A DNA stretch of 64,000 bases from Hibiscus mutabilis. Taxonomy: Eukaryota > Streptophyta > Magnoliopsida > Malvales > Malvaceae. The notes below the pieces were generated by a model. It ran no database searches. It saw only the letters and a program-made list of their open reading frames with translations, and was not told the origin of the DNA. Of the stretch, positions 10,913 to 23,907 are shown piece after piece (the first letter of the stretch is position 1; every line of letters begins with the position of its first letter). The DNA is taken from positions 17,076,202-17,140,201 of the forward strand of contig CM033738.1 of NCBI GenBank assembly GCA_019671005.1, given 5' to 3'. The position numbers and the translations under genes were made by a program.

Positions 10913-13900
10913 AATGAAATTGATGTTTTAAAACCATTTTGACTCAATATGGTGACAGATTCTACGACCGATAGCTGCATAAGATAGGTAGGTATCCACC
11001 CTTGAACCTTTCCTTATGAAAGTATATTTACTTTACTGGCTGACGAGTAGAACTATTCTAACGTTTGTGTAAACGATGATACACTTCACACAACTATCTC
11101 ACTAGAAAGAATATTAGTTCTCATGGGTATGTCCATATAGACCTGAATATTTCCTAGTTCTGCAAGAGTTTTGAGAGAACTATGCTCCAATAGTCTCCTT
11201 TAAGTGGCCCCACTTCACTGTCACATAGGTGATTTATGTTGATCATCTCACCGAAGCACACAATGGTCATTAAAAGCTTTTCTTAGCCTATACAACTTTT
11301 GATCATTGTTTACATCATATGAACGGACTTGGGAGAAGAACCCCCACAGTGATCGCATAAGGTCTATGCAATTAGGTTGTCCCTTTGAACCTAGATCTTG
11401 GGATCTCCAGTCAACTAGGTAAAGTTTTTCTTCACATAGCACCTTAAATTTCTTAGCTTTAGTCTCATTCCTTTCGATGTTTTCTCAACTTAATCTTGAT
11501 TTAACCCTTTGGTTAGCGGATTTGCGACATTATCCTTTGATCTTACAAAATTGATAGAGATAACTCGATTTGAGATTAGTTGTCTAATGGTATTGTGTCG
11601 ACGAAGAATATGTCTCGACTTACCATTATACATAAAGCTCTGTGCTCTACCAATTTTTCTCTTGGTCATCACAATATATGCATATTGTGGGCACATGCTT
11701 TGGCCATTTTGGAATATCCTCCAAGAAGTTTTAAATCCATTCGGCTTCTTCTCTAGACTTTTCTAGAACTACAAACTTAGATTCCATTGTGGATCTATTT
11801 ATAATCGTTTGTCTTGAGGATTTCCATGGCATAGCTCCTCTTCCTAAAGTGAAAACATACCCACTTGTGCCTTTGGTATCTTGAATATCTGATATCCAAC
11901 TGGCATTGGAGTATCCTTCTAAATAATAGGATCTCTAAAATAACGCAATCCATAATCTCATGTATGTCTAAGATATCTCAGTACCCTCACAATCATTTTT
12001 TAGTGGTTTTCACCCGAATTGCTTGTGAATTTGTTTAAGCTGCTCACAGTGAAAGCAATGTCATTAGACTGCCTATGATCCTTGCATACTCCTTAGTCAA
12101 CATTTTGACCTTTATTATTGGACAGATCTTGGCTCATGTCTATTGGAGTTTTGGCTATATCAGAATCATCCTTGCCAAATTTCTCAAGAATTTGTCCACA
12201 TAGTGTGACTAAGTCAATAGGAGACCTTCAAGTAACTGTTTGATTTGGATGCCCAAAATCGTATCATCTATTCTCATATGTCAAATATTGAATTTAACAT
12301 TCCATTGGTACATTTTACCATTTCATTGTTGCTTCCAACAATGAGTATGCCATCAACATACAAGCATAGAATAATATATTCAATGTCGGTAAATTTTGAC
12401 AGGTACACATTTGTCACACTCATTAACCTTGAAGTCTTTTGTCATCATGACACTATCGAACTTCTCATGCCATTGTTTTGGTGCTTGCTTAAGTCCATAC
12501 ATTGACTTCATCAAACTACAGATTTTCCTTTCTAGACTTGAAACTACATGACCCTCAAGTTGGTCTATATAAGTTTTTTTCATCAAGGTCTCTATTTAGG
12601 AAAGCTGTTTTGACATCCATTTGATGTACTTTTATATTACGCAAAGCGGCAATCGAATGTATCATCCTTATGGAGGTTATTCTTGATACATGAGAATGTG
12701 TATCAAATTAGTCAAGGCATTCCTTTTATCGGTAACATTTTATAACTAATATGGCCTTTTAATTATCAATTGTTCCATTTGCTTTCATTTTCCATTTGAA
12801 AATCCATTTAGAATTTAATGGAATGATTATCGGAGTAAAATTTAATAATTCTCACGTACGGTTTTGCATGATGGAATCAATTTCACTCTTAATAGCATCT
12901 TTCTACACGGTGCATTCAGATGAACGTATTTCATCATTATACGTTTGAGGCTCAGCCTCTAGCATAAATATTAGAAAATCTGATTAAAATGATTTTTCTA
13001 CCATTACTCGTTTATTTATTCGTGGCTCTATTTCAAGTTCAACCCTTTGTTGATCATCTGAGCTATCTTCATTGATGGTTTCTAAAGTTCGTTTTGTTGA
13101 ACTTCAATCAACTTCCCTAGCTTTCTAAGGGAATACAATTTTCAAAGAAATATGCATTCTTTGATTCCATTATCATATTCTTGTGAATCTTAGGGTTATT
13201 TGATTCATACACAAGAAATTGATATGTATTACTATGGTTTATATAATCAATAAAATATGATCCACCGTTTTAGGGATCTATTTTCATTTGCTTTGGTAAT
13301 GAGGTCATTACCTTTGCAAGACACCCCTACATTTTTAAGTACTTGTAGGAAGAGTTTATTACCTTCCATAACTCATATTGTGTCTTATCTTTTTAATTGC
13401 GAGAAACCTTATTTAAAAGGTAATTAGTTGATAGAACAACTTCCCCCACATGTTAGGCGCATTACAGTACCAACTTTACTCATATAGAGCTTTTCCCCAT
13501 CTTAATCCTTTAATTAAGTTTGAGTTTCAACATCATGCTTATAGAGAATAATTTCTCTATAGCTTCATCTTTGCTTTTAAGCAAATACACATTGCATAAT
13601 TTTTTGCTATCATCAGTGAAGGTAATAAATGTATTCCTTCAAACAACAGTTTGCCATGTCAATTTTTACCCCCATAACATTGACCTCGTTTAGAAGTCTA
13701 TAGTCCAAAGACATGCTCCCCATCTTATGACAATTGAAGCATTTCTCATGAAATTTTGCTTCTTGAAAACACCTTCTACTCTGCGGTTTGTTTTCTTGAA
13801 GCCTTTTATGACTTTCACTACGTTTGTCCTCGTAATATTTGTCTTAGCAATATTTACCTTAGCAAATTTTGAAGGGGGTAACAATATTTACCTTATCTTC

Positions 13901-14908
13901 TCTAACAATAGGAGGGTCATCCTTAAGATATTTGACCAGGTTTATCATGGTCAAATATGCAGCATCTTTTGTTGCTACATTTTGAAATTCTTTCCAATGA
14001 ATTTCATTGGTTTTTCCATTGTGTCACACAATCACAAACTAGAAACAGAAGATTATGAATCGGTTAAACATCAAGAATTTTGCCAAAGACTAAAACCAAA
14101 AACATGATTTCCAACTTCTATTAGACGTTAGGTATTTAATAAACTAAAAACCCTATACAAAATTTCAAACAATTTAATAGAAAGAATAATAATAAACAGT
14201 GCACCAAGCAGGTAACTTATGAAAAAAGAGGTGGTGTACTAGGCACGCTTAAAAATCAGGTCTTTCAAAAGGACCAATCCTAGACATGCTCTTTCAATTT
14301 TTTTTTTCAATTATCCGTTTAAGAGTGTTTCCTTCTCCGAACTAGAATTAATAATAATTCTGTAATAACCAAAAAAATTAATTCTCGGTTATTTCGATTT
14401 GTTATCGTTTCATAATTAAAATTCAAAAACAAAATATGTAACCATTGTTACTTCCAATGACAATTTTTGTTAAAACAAATTTATCTACTGCAAAATTGAA
14501 TAAACCAAATTTATCCAAATTGTCTCTTGTTTGGAAAAAGAAATCAAGTAAATTCATTGAAAAGACATGAATTAATCCCAAAATGAATTATTTACGAGAT
14601 TTCAGTTTTCAAAACTGATCAAACTTTTGCCTGGATATCCTGTTCGTCTCTATAAAATTTCTCAAAAGAAATTATTAGTAAAAGACACAAGATATATATA
14701 TAATAAATTCCTAATAAAAGTCAAACCTTTAAAATAAGAATAAAAAGCAATATGGAAAAATCTTACCAAAATTAACGGTGCTAAATCAGTGGTCGAAATT
14801 CTTAGAATAAAATAAAAAGGTTAAACCTTGTTGTGGTATGGACCACTGCCTTAGAATGATAATCTGTTCGCCTTGGATTAAAATTTAAAAAGGAATATGT
14901 CTTAAGAT
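10913..14908 (-). pseudogene. gag-pol: copia gag-pol polyprotein, broken in all domains
   Basis: Remnants in sense order: a degenerate zinc knuckle (HEKCFNCHKMGSM, about 13690-13770); integrase-side pieces (12900-13650); RT with SMYGLKQAPKQWHEKF (12380-12586) and a catalytic box reading LYVDGILIVGSN near 12345, where the usual YVDD has lost its second Asp; RNase H with IGRAQSFMYNGKSRHI, RRHNTIRQL and SKDNVANPLTKGL (11490-11696); and a C-terminal tail to about 11248. Order and motifs are those of Ty1/copia. Stops and frameshifts occur every 100-200 bp, and the RT site is dead. Confidence 0.85.
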
Positions 14909-15382
14909 TGTTAGAAAATGGGCGGTTAATAATTCAAGTAAAATAAAACAGTAAAAATAAAATAAATACTGATTTTAAAGTTGAATAAAACGAACAAAAC
15001 ATAAAATTAAATACAACAAAAATTGAATATTAAAGCAGTAAATCATAACCATTTACTTGTATTTGGGCAGCAATTCAGATGAACAAATTTGTTGAGGCTT
15101 GTGAAATCACAGTTTCCTTATGGCAAATTTGTCCGCTCCTATAGAACTTGAGAAACGTTGGGCATCTATATCTCAGGTTAAAACAACATAATGATCAACT
15201 GCAGTAGCACGAATGCAGTAATCATGAACTGAAAGTTTTCTTTCTTATATCATCGTGGAGAAAGTCGAAAACAAATGCATGATGGTTTTTAAAAGAAAAA
15301 CGAGGGAGTTGAGAGTAAATTCTCTTCACTTGCAATGTTCATTGTGTATTGTGTTGTGTATTCTTTTATTGATGGAGCCTCC

Positions 15383-15389
15383 TTTTATA
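15383..15389 (-). promoter_or_regulatory. TATA box of the copia 5' LTR
   Basis: Minus-strand CTCGCCTATAAAAGGAGGC, also present in the 3' LTR near 10300. It is placed about 640 bp into the LTR in the sense direction. Confidence 0.65.
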
Positions 15390-15930
15390 GGCGAGTAAAT
15401 AGAGAGTTCTAATCACAATTGAACTTAAATTTAAATTTTAAAAAATTATAGGGTAAAATCTATCTAAATATAGATTATTCAGATTCATAAAACCTATTTT
15501 GAATTTCAATTTTTTTTACTGATTCTTGGATAAGGAAATCGAATTTGGGCTAAAATTTTGGCAAGTCTATGGTAGGCCCAACCGATTTGAACATTCGAGT
15601 CGCCCACGTAGTACATGTGTGCCCCCAACTCGAATGGGTTGGGCAGGCTTGGATTTGCACCCCCTTTTGCCCGCGTGCAAGGCACAATCTTTGGTAAACT
15701 TATTCAACAACTCATTGGTTGGTTCCACTATATATACACCTCCCAATCTTGGTCTCTAACCAATACAGGATTCAAGCTTACTATTTCCTCACCAATCTTT
15801 GAAAGTTACCTACTTTGAGCATCAATTTCTCATTCACCACTCAACCAATTTAATCATATGAAATATCATTGTAAAGATCTCATGAAGTAGAATATGAAAT
15901 GATAAATTCATGATTCGGTTATCCATCTTT

Positions 15931-16022
15931 ACCCATTGAAGATATGCCTCAAAGTTTCCATATTGTCAAAAATTTTACCCATTGAAGATATGCCTCAAAG
16001 TTTCCATATTATCAAAAATTTC
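15931..16022. repeat. 46-bp tandem duplication in the copia 5' LTR only
   Basis: Copies at 15931-15976 and 15977-16022 start ACCCATTGAAGATATGCCTC and differ at one or two bases. The 3' LTR has a single copy, so the duplication arose after insertion. Confidence 0.9.
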
Positions 16023-16027
16023 CAACA

Positions 16028-16258
16028 TAAAAAACTGAATTATATGATAATTTTTTTGATCGAAAAGAATAATGTATGATTAAAAGTGGTGAACCATACA
16101 TTCAGGATTATCACAAGCCTCATTAAAACCCCCTAAGCCTAAATGGGGGAAAAGAGTTCTCATGATAATCCACCCATAGCGAACACGACAAAAGAAGGCA
16201 AAACACCCAAACCAAGTATTAAACACAATACACACCCACTATCCCTCTACAAATAATA
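16028..16258 (-). other. 3' UTR of the minus-strand LINE
   Basis: Sense strand runs from the ORF2 stop through GGGGGTTTTAATGAGGCTTG to TTTTCGATCAAAAAAATT and the element end. It resembles the 3' end of the plus-strand LINE at 9740-9815. Confidence 0.6.
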
Positions 16259-19200
16259 TCACACACCCATCCTTAACAAAGAAATACAATCCACACCCCT
16301 TTTCGCAAGCATATATGCTATACTATTCGCCTCGCGATGTATAATGTTAAAACACACACAATGTAAAGAATCACATGCCGCATCAATCCTACGAAACCAA
16401 TAATCCAACCTCCAAGGTCTATTGTCGTGGTGCAGCACCCAAGACACCGCCACAACTTAGTCCAGTTCAATTATGATCGAGCTATTCGCACGCCATTGTG
16501 AACGTAGCACCAAATCCAAAGCGGAATCAATTTCTCTTACTTCAGCCCCATTCGAATCCATAATCCCAAGCGGACCTGAAAACAAAGCCAAAATTATACC
16601 ATCCTAGTCACTCAAAACTCCCCCAAATCCAGCTGGTCCCGGTTTACCACACGCCAAGACATTCATATTAAATTTTAAGACACCCAGACTCGGCGAAATC
16701 CAAACAATCCCCAACCTAGGTGAACTCGGTAAGGCACGTGCCTCACATGTCCATGGGTAGTCCAACCACATAGACTCTGATATGATACAATCCTTTGTCG
16801 AAGCTCTCACCCAATATAATGTATGAAGCTTCACTAGGAAAAATAATTCACTCAACTGCAATAGTTTTTTATTAAACATACCTTCATTACGCGCTAACCA
16901 CAAAGACCACATCACTGCAGCACATCCTACCAACCACAATTGTTGTCGTATACCCGAGAAAAAAACCAAAGAAACCTTGAACCAAGAACTCACTTAATAC
17001 TCATGGCAAAGTTATCACAATCTTCCACCACTGGAAAAATAAAAACCATATGCCTTGCGCCTGAATACAATGATAAAGAACATGCTCCAATTCATCCTCA
17101 CCCTCCCCACATATAACACAATGCAATGCCACACCCTCTAACGGCACTCCACGAGATCTAAGCATATGTAACATAGGTAATCTTTGAACCATTACAAACC
17201 ATAAGAAACTCTAAATTTTAGGCGGAACCCCAATAATCCGCACTTTGAAAGCCTTGACACCATCATCTTTAATCCCCCACGAGCTCATTAAATATGTTAA
17301 ATCTTTGATAGTAAATTGACCTTGCACATTTGGCTCCCATATCAAATTATCACATACTCATAACTGTAAAATGTAAGGTCTCACCAAAGCCCGCAACTCA
17401 CTGATTTGGCGTGTTTCAAAAGAACGCAACACACGACGGAAAAAACATCCCCAAGAATCATGATCGAAGGGGCCATTCATTGCATACCGTGACACCAAAG
17501 CAACCTTATCCCATGCCAAACGAAACAATCTTGGAAAAATAATACTCAAAGGTTCATCCGAGTACCATCTATCATACCAAAATAGTTTTCGACCCCATCA
17601 CATATACGCCATGAAAAATGATTAGCACCCATAAACCTTTCCACACATTCATCTTCCTGCACATTAACTATTTCCTGCCACATCACCGACATTCAATTTT
17701 GTCTCCCCGAATTAAAACGCCAATTCAAAACTTGCAGTCCATATTTTACAGTAATTAGACTCTTCCATAAGGACTCACCCTTATTTGCATACCGCCACGC
17801 CCATTTGGCTAATAACGCCAAATTCTAAATACGTAAATCCATGACTCCAAGACCCCCTAAACTCTTTTGAGTACACACTTTAGACCAATTCACCCTACTT
17901 ATTTCCTTCCTCAAATCTGCATCCCCTCAAAGAAAAGCTTGACGCATACTGTCAATCTTCTTAATAATTCCTTTAGGGATAAAAAAATACTCCCATATAA
18001 TATACCGGGAATGAGGATAACACCGAGTTAACTAGAGTTAAACGTGCATCAAAAGACAAGGATCTTCACTTCCAACCATCAAATTTCACACAAAATCTTT
18101 TTAGAAGAGGTTCCCACATTTCATGACATCGTGGATTAACACCAACTGGCAATCCAAGATAAACAAATGGTAACTCTCCTGTGGAACAACCTAAAATTAA
18201 TGCCATCTTGTCCACAATCCCCTTTTTTATTCCCACAGCATATAAACATGATTTACCAAAATTAATCTTCAATCCAGAGTAATGTTGGAAACAAAGAAGA
18301 AGCCGTTTCAAATTTTGCGCCAACTCAAATCATCTGCAAATTGTAAGTGTGTAATATGAAAATTCGGCATTAAGGATACACCCCGAATCATCCTAAGTTC
18401 TTCCGCATTACGTAAAAACACATGGAGGACCTCCGCCACTAACACAAACAAAAGAGACGACAAGGGGTCCCCCTGTCGCAAGCCTCTCTCCATACGATAT
18501 TCCCATGTCGCACTACCATTTATTAAGACCGCAAGTCAGGCGTGGTGACACACTCCCATATCCAACTACGCCATAATGAACCAAATCCCATTTGCTCAAG
18601 GACGTGGTCTAAGAAATCCCATCTCACGCAATCATATGCCTTTGCAAAATCGAATTTCAAAATCACCCTCCACCATTCGAATGCTGCAAAGAGTGGATAA
18701 CCTCATTCACAAGTAGAATACCATCTACAATCCGTCTTCCTTTTACAAACCCCGATTGAGTATCACTAACCATCCGATCTACCACCCTTGTAATCTACCT
18801 GTTAAAACTTTGGAGACAATTTTATAGGCCGAATTAAGTAAACAAATTGGACGAAAATCACTTACCTCTTTCAGGCACTCTATCTTAGGAATTAATACTA
18901 TAAATGATGAGTTCAAGCCCCTTGGTAAACAACTCGAACTATGAAACACTTGTAACAACGCCATTAAATCTTTCTGAATAAAGTGCCAACCTTTTTTATA
19001 GAACTCAAAAGTAAATCCATCCGGTCCTGGTGCTTTCAATCCATCACAGCCTTTTATCGCCTCCCAAACTTCTTGTACAGTAAACCCATTTTCCAATTCA
19101 TAAGATTTTTCCAAAGACAACCTTTTTAATCTCGTGCCCACGGTAAATGAACCAAGAACTAATTCTTGTGAAAAGTGTTTATGAAAAGCACCCAAAACAT

Positions 19201-20311
19201 GCATTTTAAGCTGAATCGAATCCGACACCCACCGTCCTTGAAACCTCAAACCAACAATACTATTCTGCATACCCCTAAGTTTTGACGCACGCTGCAAATA
19301 ACGTGTGTTACGGTCTCTCTCTCTCAACCAAAGCGCACATGGTTTTTATTGCCAAATAGATTCTTGGAATCGCATTAAACGCTATAAATTATTCTGTAAT
19401 TTTTTGCGTTCCTCCTCCAACGATCCAGCAAAGTATACTCTTTCTTGTTCCACTCCTTTAGAAACACACGCATTGCTTTCAATTTTTCCAACAAAGTATA
19501 CTCCCCAAAAGTAGTAGAAATTCGACTCCACTCTGTCTCCATAGTTCTAACATGTTTTTTCTTCTCCAACCAACAATTTAAAAACTTGAAAGGACGGGGT
19601 CCCCAGTCTTGAGAATCCGAAACAAACCGAATAGGTATATGATCCGACATCGTTCTTTGCAATCCATGTTGTGATAAATTACTAAATCTATCACTCCACT
19701 CAGTAGCAACAATAAATCTATCTAGACGACTACACTTATTACCTCGGCCAAACCATGTATATCTCTTACCCTGCATTGCAAGTCTGTCAATTCAGATTCT
19801 GACATGAATTCCACAAATGCCTCCATCCCACGTCTGTCCCCCTGACAATTACTCCTTTCATCCCTGTAAATCACCGCATTAAAATCACCTCCCACACAAC
19901 TCGGCTCACCCAATGTCACGATAGTCGCACGTAATTTTTTCAAAAGTTCCACTTGTTTAATCACATTACATGGTGCATAAACCGACACCATCGCGCAACT
20001 CTAATTTTCCAACACTCAATACCCACGCACAATTACAAAACCGCAATCAATAAAAGAATCTCAAACTAAAAATTTTGAAGTTTCCCATATCACTAACACT
20101 CCACCAGAAAAACCCCTAGAAGGAGAAAACACAAAGTCAAAAGAATTTGTATGCCATACCTTTTTCACTAACTGTAAATCAATACTCTCTAATTTAGTTT
20201 CCTACAGGAAGATCATCTCTCCACGCTACTGTCGTAAAAAAATTTAGACTACTTTTCTCTTTATCGACGAGCCCAATTGTTACCTCCTCAAAAGTACTAA
20301 TTTTCATGTCT
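16259..20311 (-). pseudogene. LINE ORF2: endonuclease, reverse transcriptase, RNase H; broken
   Basis: The replicase of a plant L1-like LINE. The likely start is MKIS near 20311. Endonuclease: a TAG inside the FLQETK block at about 20205, VYAPC and GGDFNAV (19722-19991), then YTWFGR, SRLDRF and SDHIPI in another frame (19375-19776). RT: KAPGPDGFTFEFYKKGW, FIVLIPKIE and DFRPICLLNSAYKIVSKVL (18779-19327), GLRQGDPLSSLLFVL and QFADD (18308-18493), then a small deletion before QNLKRLLLCFQHYSGLKINF (18066-18323). A zinc-binding RVT piece CVICGEGEDELEHVLYHC is at 17001-17192. RNase H: LKFNMNV (Asp expected, Asn seen), PGPAGFGGVL, NGAEVREIDSAL and HREANSIAYMLAKRGVD (16259-16993). About eight frame breaks. 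Confidence 0.9.
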
Positions 20312-20330
20312 ATTTTACAGTATCTTTGCT

Positions 20331-21775
20331 TGTCCCTGAGCATATTTAGCTGCATTTCGATGTTAAAATCATGCATTTGCATTAAGGAGTTATGAGTTGT
20401 TTGTTTTGCAAGTGTGAAGGGTTATTTTGTTGTTTTTGATGTAGGAGACAGGCCGGCAAACATGGCAGAGCAGCGCAGAAGCAGAAAACAAAAGGACCAG
20501 AAGAGCAATGCCAAGCTCCCTTGTCAATAAAACACCAGAAGAGTTATGCCAAGAACCCTTGGCAACACCATCCTGAGAAAATAGGACCAGATCAGACTGC
20601 AAAAAAATAGCATTTGGTCAAACTCCAAAAAAATAGGATGCCAAGTTTGTCTGACACAGATGGACCGAACGATGCCGAGCTTGGTTACCAAAGGATCGAC
20701 GGTAGATGATGTCAACCCTAGTGAAAACCTGATCAGCTTATCACTTCAAATATGGATAAGATGATCACATCCCTTATCCCTTGCGCATTCAAAATTCAAT
20801 TTTCAAGGCTTATCTTGGGTTATCCTTGCACGCGCATTTAAAGAACTCAAGCAAACACACAATAGAGAGACTTGAAGGACCATTCATTGACAATCGAAAG
20901 AGGAAGGTTGCGTGGTTTGACCAGCTAGACCGAGGGCTTGGAGCCATTGAAGGGCTGCATCGATGGATCCCCTTCTTGCATATTCTCTTTGTTTAGTTAT
21001 TTTTATTTTTAAATGATAATGTTGTTGAGAAATGATGTAGGTTTTATGGTTGATACCCTCACCATGAACTAATTTAATAGTTGGTGAGGGATGTTTGCGT
21101 TGAACGTTGTTTTTATGTTTTGCCTTTAATAATTAAAATGCCTTGGCATTGTTCCCATCTGGCATGTTCTTCAATGTTTTATAATAATTGTGCCAAGCAA
21201 AAGCTGGCATTGTTGGCTTATTGAACCTTAATATCTTAACAGACTTAGGGGGCAACGATCTGTTGCCAGATACTAAGGTGAGATGCTTCGAGAGAAGATG
21301 GTCAAGTAGATGAACTTACATCGGAAGTGATTATACCCCTTAGGAGCAATGATTGGAACTTAATCAAATTGATTTATGAAAAACTACATTATAGATATAT
21401 AGGAGTTTTTACATGGTTAATTTAGGGCTTTGCCATCGAGAGAGGCAATGCCAACTTGAATCTGCTCAGCAAATAATGCCAAGAAAAAACATTATTAAAG
21501 GCCTGCATGGCATGAATAGCATGAAAACCAGGCATCCCTTGTCAACGCTCATCACTCATTTGAAAACCCTTCCTTACCAACATTTTTATTTTATTTTCAT
21601 TTTTTCCTTAAATCACTTTCAAAACCAATTTCAACTCAACAATCTTTTTCCCTTAACAAGTAAACAATCAAAGCAGTTAAATTCCAAGTCAATCTCTGTA
21701 GGATCAATACTCAGCTTACTATTGTATTACTTGCCGACTGTGGATACTTTCACACAAAAGACTTAGTCTTGGCAC
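20331..21775 (+). repeat. Athila/Tat-like solo LTR, approximate bounds
   Basis: The start TGTCCCTGAGCATATTTAG and the end region TCTGTAGGATCAATACTCAG..GTGGATACTTTCACAC resemble the two ends of Athila-type LTRs in plus orientation. No primer-binding site follows, so it appears to be a solo LTR inside the minus-strand LINE. The right end is set at the CA before CTATT. I found no matching target-site duplication, so both edges could be off by tens of bases. Short repeats on TGCCAAG / CTTGGCA occur inside. Confidence 0.5.
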
Positions 21776-22249
21776 TATTTTCCTTATTTTCCTAGCCTCC
21801 CCTATAAGACCCTCAACGTATATTCGATGCTTAAATATACATTGAAGATGTTACGAAATTATTTAGCTGATTTCCTGACTTGAAATTTTTTTTATTTATT
21901 TTTTTATAAAATAATCTTTTCTTGACTTTCGAAGTATTCATAGCCTATTTGTATAATGCTATTTTTGAGCCTGGATTGATTTATAAAACATGTTAATAAG
22001 TTATTATATAACTCAGGGTGAAAACTAGGTATACTGCCTAGGCCCTTTCTTGAATTTCAAATCGTTACGTAATAAACAATAATTTAAAATTTTACTTTTA
22101 AAACAACTAACGAATAAACTGATACATGCCCACTAAAGAATATCATAAATTACAATGTCTTACTGATGTTTGGCATATTGCGTCTTGATTAACATGCTTG
22201 ACTCCTCTTCCGGTAAGTTTCCAATAACCTACGTGTGAAACAGTACACG

Positions 22250-22265
22250 CTAATTATTCACTTAG
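22250..22265. other. LTR palindrome (decayed)
   Basis: CTAATTATTCACTTAG, at the position of the CTAAGTA..TACTTAG hairpin of sister LTRs, about 450 bp from the U5 end. Two stem mismatches. Confidence 0.5.
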
Positions 22266-22658
22266 TGAGGCAACTATAATTTTAAGTAAACTGTTTCAAT
22301 GTATAGAATCATATAAAACAAACTTATCAAAGTCATTCCTCTATCATATAACAGTGTTATACATTTCCTGCAAAATGACAAGTGATTCCAGTACAACTTA
22401 TATCATATCATAAAACAAGTATAATTATCACGTTCTCAGTATTTATCAGTCATCATGCAATCATTTGCAATATAACTTTCCTTTATAGATAGCCCAAAGT
22501 ATATAATATGATATCAAGGTACGTGAGTCATCTTGATAAGACACCATAGTGTCTAGCATAACGTGAACATGAGTACGTACTCGATGACGCTCTTTGCTCC
22601 TCATAAAAGCACCTCGTCAATGCCATTAGCAATGTGGGCTTGGATCCCCAGGGTATAC

Positions 22659-23702
22659 TGATACATGTATGGGGGGCTAAAATGATGCATTGTAGCCAAA
22701 GAGTTGAAGCTGTTTTATAAGTCTGGAATTTCAGCCGACTTGCATCGAATTTTCGGATGGGATCCGGGCACTGCTGAGTTTACATGTCTTCTTCAAACAT
22801 ATTCTTCTGTCTCTTATCTTTCCAACGCATCTTGAAACGCATCAATCCGACATCGGGAGCTCAAGTTATGTCCATTTTAGTTAAGACTGTTCGAGCAGAA
22901 ATCTCTATACGGTTTTATCACGGGAAATATTATTTATTACGAATTTTCAGTAATTTTATTGATTATTTGTACTTAAATTTAATATAGGATTCTTTATGAA
23001 GATATTTAGATGATTTAGGATTAGATTTGTTATTTATTTATTAGTTTTTTAGGTTAGATAAAATATGTTTATTTATTTTATTATTATCTTTACTTTTCCT
23101 AATTTAAGTTGAACTCTTCATTTGTAGCCTATTTAAAGGCATATTTGCTTCAGTAATAAGAACAACATCATGAATTTATGAGTTGCAAAAAACCTTTGGC
23201 CATGGACCATTTTATTTTCAAGGTAGATAGATTTGCCTTGTTATTTTTCGTATCAGAAGTCTTCTTCAACGTAAGTTTGTCAAGTTCTTGTAATGGAGAT
23301 CATCTTCACACTCTTGCTTGCCTAGGTAATTGCATCTAGGAGGGTGGGTTAGAGCCGCTTGAGATTGCTTGCTTAGATAATCGCGTCTAAGAGGGTGCCG
23401 AGGACAAAATGTCCTACAACATCTATCTCGTCATCATCCATTCATCGGAGAGATTCGTGCCGTTTGCAGGTGTTTGCCTATTCAATTACGATTAGGAGGG
23501 TGCCAAGGACAAATCTATCCAACACCGCCACCGTCAAATTCATCTTATCTCGTTTTCTACATCAAGATCATGCTTTATTATCGATTTGCTGAACTTAGAG
23601 TTTGGGGTTTTCTCAGATCATATTAGTGAGTTTGCTAGATTAATTGCGATCTAGAGGGTTCCTAGATTTTGAGGTAATTCTTGGATCCTGGCTTCTGTAT
23701 CA
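22659..23702 (+). repeat. 5' LTR of the mini element
   Basis: 1044 bp. TATA-like CTATTTAAAGGC at about 23129-23138 is followed by a TTTGCTTCAGTAATAAGAAC leader. Confidence 0.95.
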
Positions 23703-23907
23703 ATTGGTAATCAGAGCCTTGTTTTAGGTGTTTGAAAAAAATTATCTTTTACTGTTGTTTTAGTAGTTGAGAGAAAAGAAAATATATATAATTCTCTATA
23801 TAGATCCTAGTTTTAATATTTCATTCCTGGAGACATCTCAAGAGACTTGAAGGTTGTGATCAACAACTCTTAAGATTCGGGACGAATCTTTTTCAACAGG
23901 GGGAGAA
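23703..23907 (+). other. interior of the mini element: PBS, gypsy C-terminal codons, PPT
   Basis: The primer-binding site TGGTAATCAGAGCC (23705-23718) is the iMet type with one inserted A. The polypurine tract is at 23895-23907. Between them there is no room for gag or pol; only the last codons of a gypsy-like polyprotein remain before the 3' LTR. Confidence 0.85.

Larger units (their letters stand above)
9816..16027 (-). mobile_element. Ty1/copia retrotransposon, full-length but decayed
   Basis: Minus-strand element with two LTRs (5' LTR 14909-16027, 3' LTR 9816-10900) around a 4-kb interior holding gag zinc-knuckle, integrase, RT and RNase H remnants in copia order. LTR ends are TGTTGGAA..TTCTAACA in the sense direction. 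The two LTRs differ at roughly 9% of sites in the first 150 bp plus indels, so this is one of the older insertions. Flanking pentamers TAACG and TAAAA are not a convincing duplication. It lies exactly between the 3' ends of two converging LINEs. Confidence 0.9.
14909..16027 (-). repeat. 5' LTR of the copia element
   Basis: 1119 bp. It differs from the 3' LTR mainly by a 46-bp tandem duplication at its outer end (15931-16022) and scattered substitutions. The TATA box is at 15383-15389. I could not recognise a standard tRNA primer-binding site next to 14909. Confidence 0.9.
16028..20330 (-). mobile_element. L1-like LINE, 3' part with ORF2 (minus strand)
   Basis: 3' UTR (16028-16258) and ORF2 with endonuclease, reverse transcriptase, zinc-binding and RNase H domains. 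Its 3' end touches the copia LTR. Its 5' side is cut at about 20331 by an Athila-like LTR. The minus-strand ORF1 at 27786-29240 is in the right orientation and order to be the missing 5' half; the only LINE sequence left between the two LTR insertions would be about 20 bp near 21780. That link is inferred. Confidence 0.8.

Noticed and set aside
9811..16032. TSD for the copia element (TAACG / TAAAA)
   Set aside because: Only three of five bases match and the right flank is an A-run, so chance cannot be excluded.
20326..21780. TSD for the Athila-like solo LTR
   Set aside because: Several TG/CA edge combinations were tried and none gave matching pentamers.
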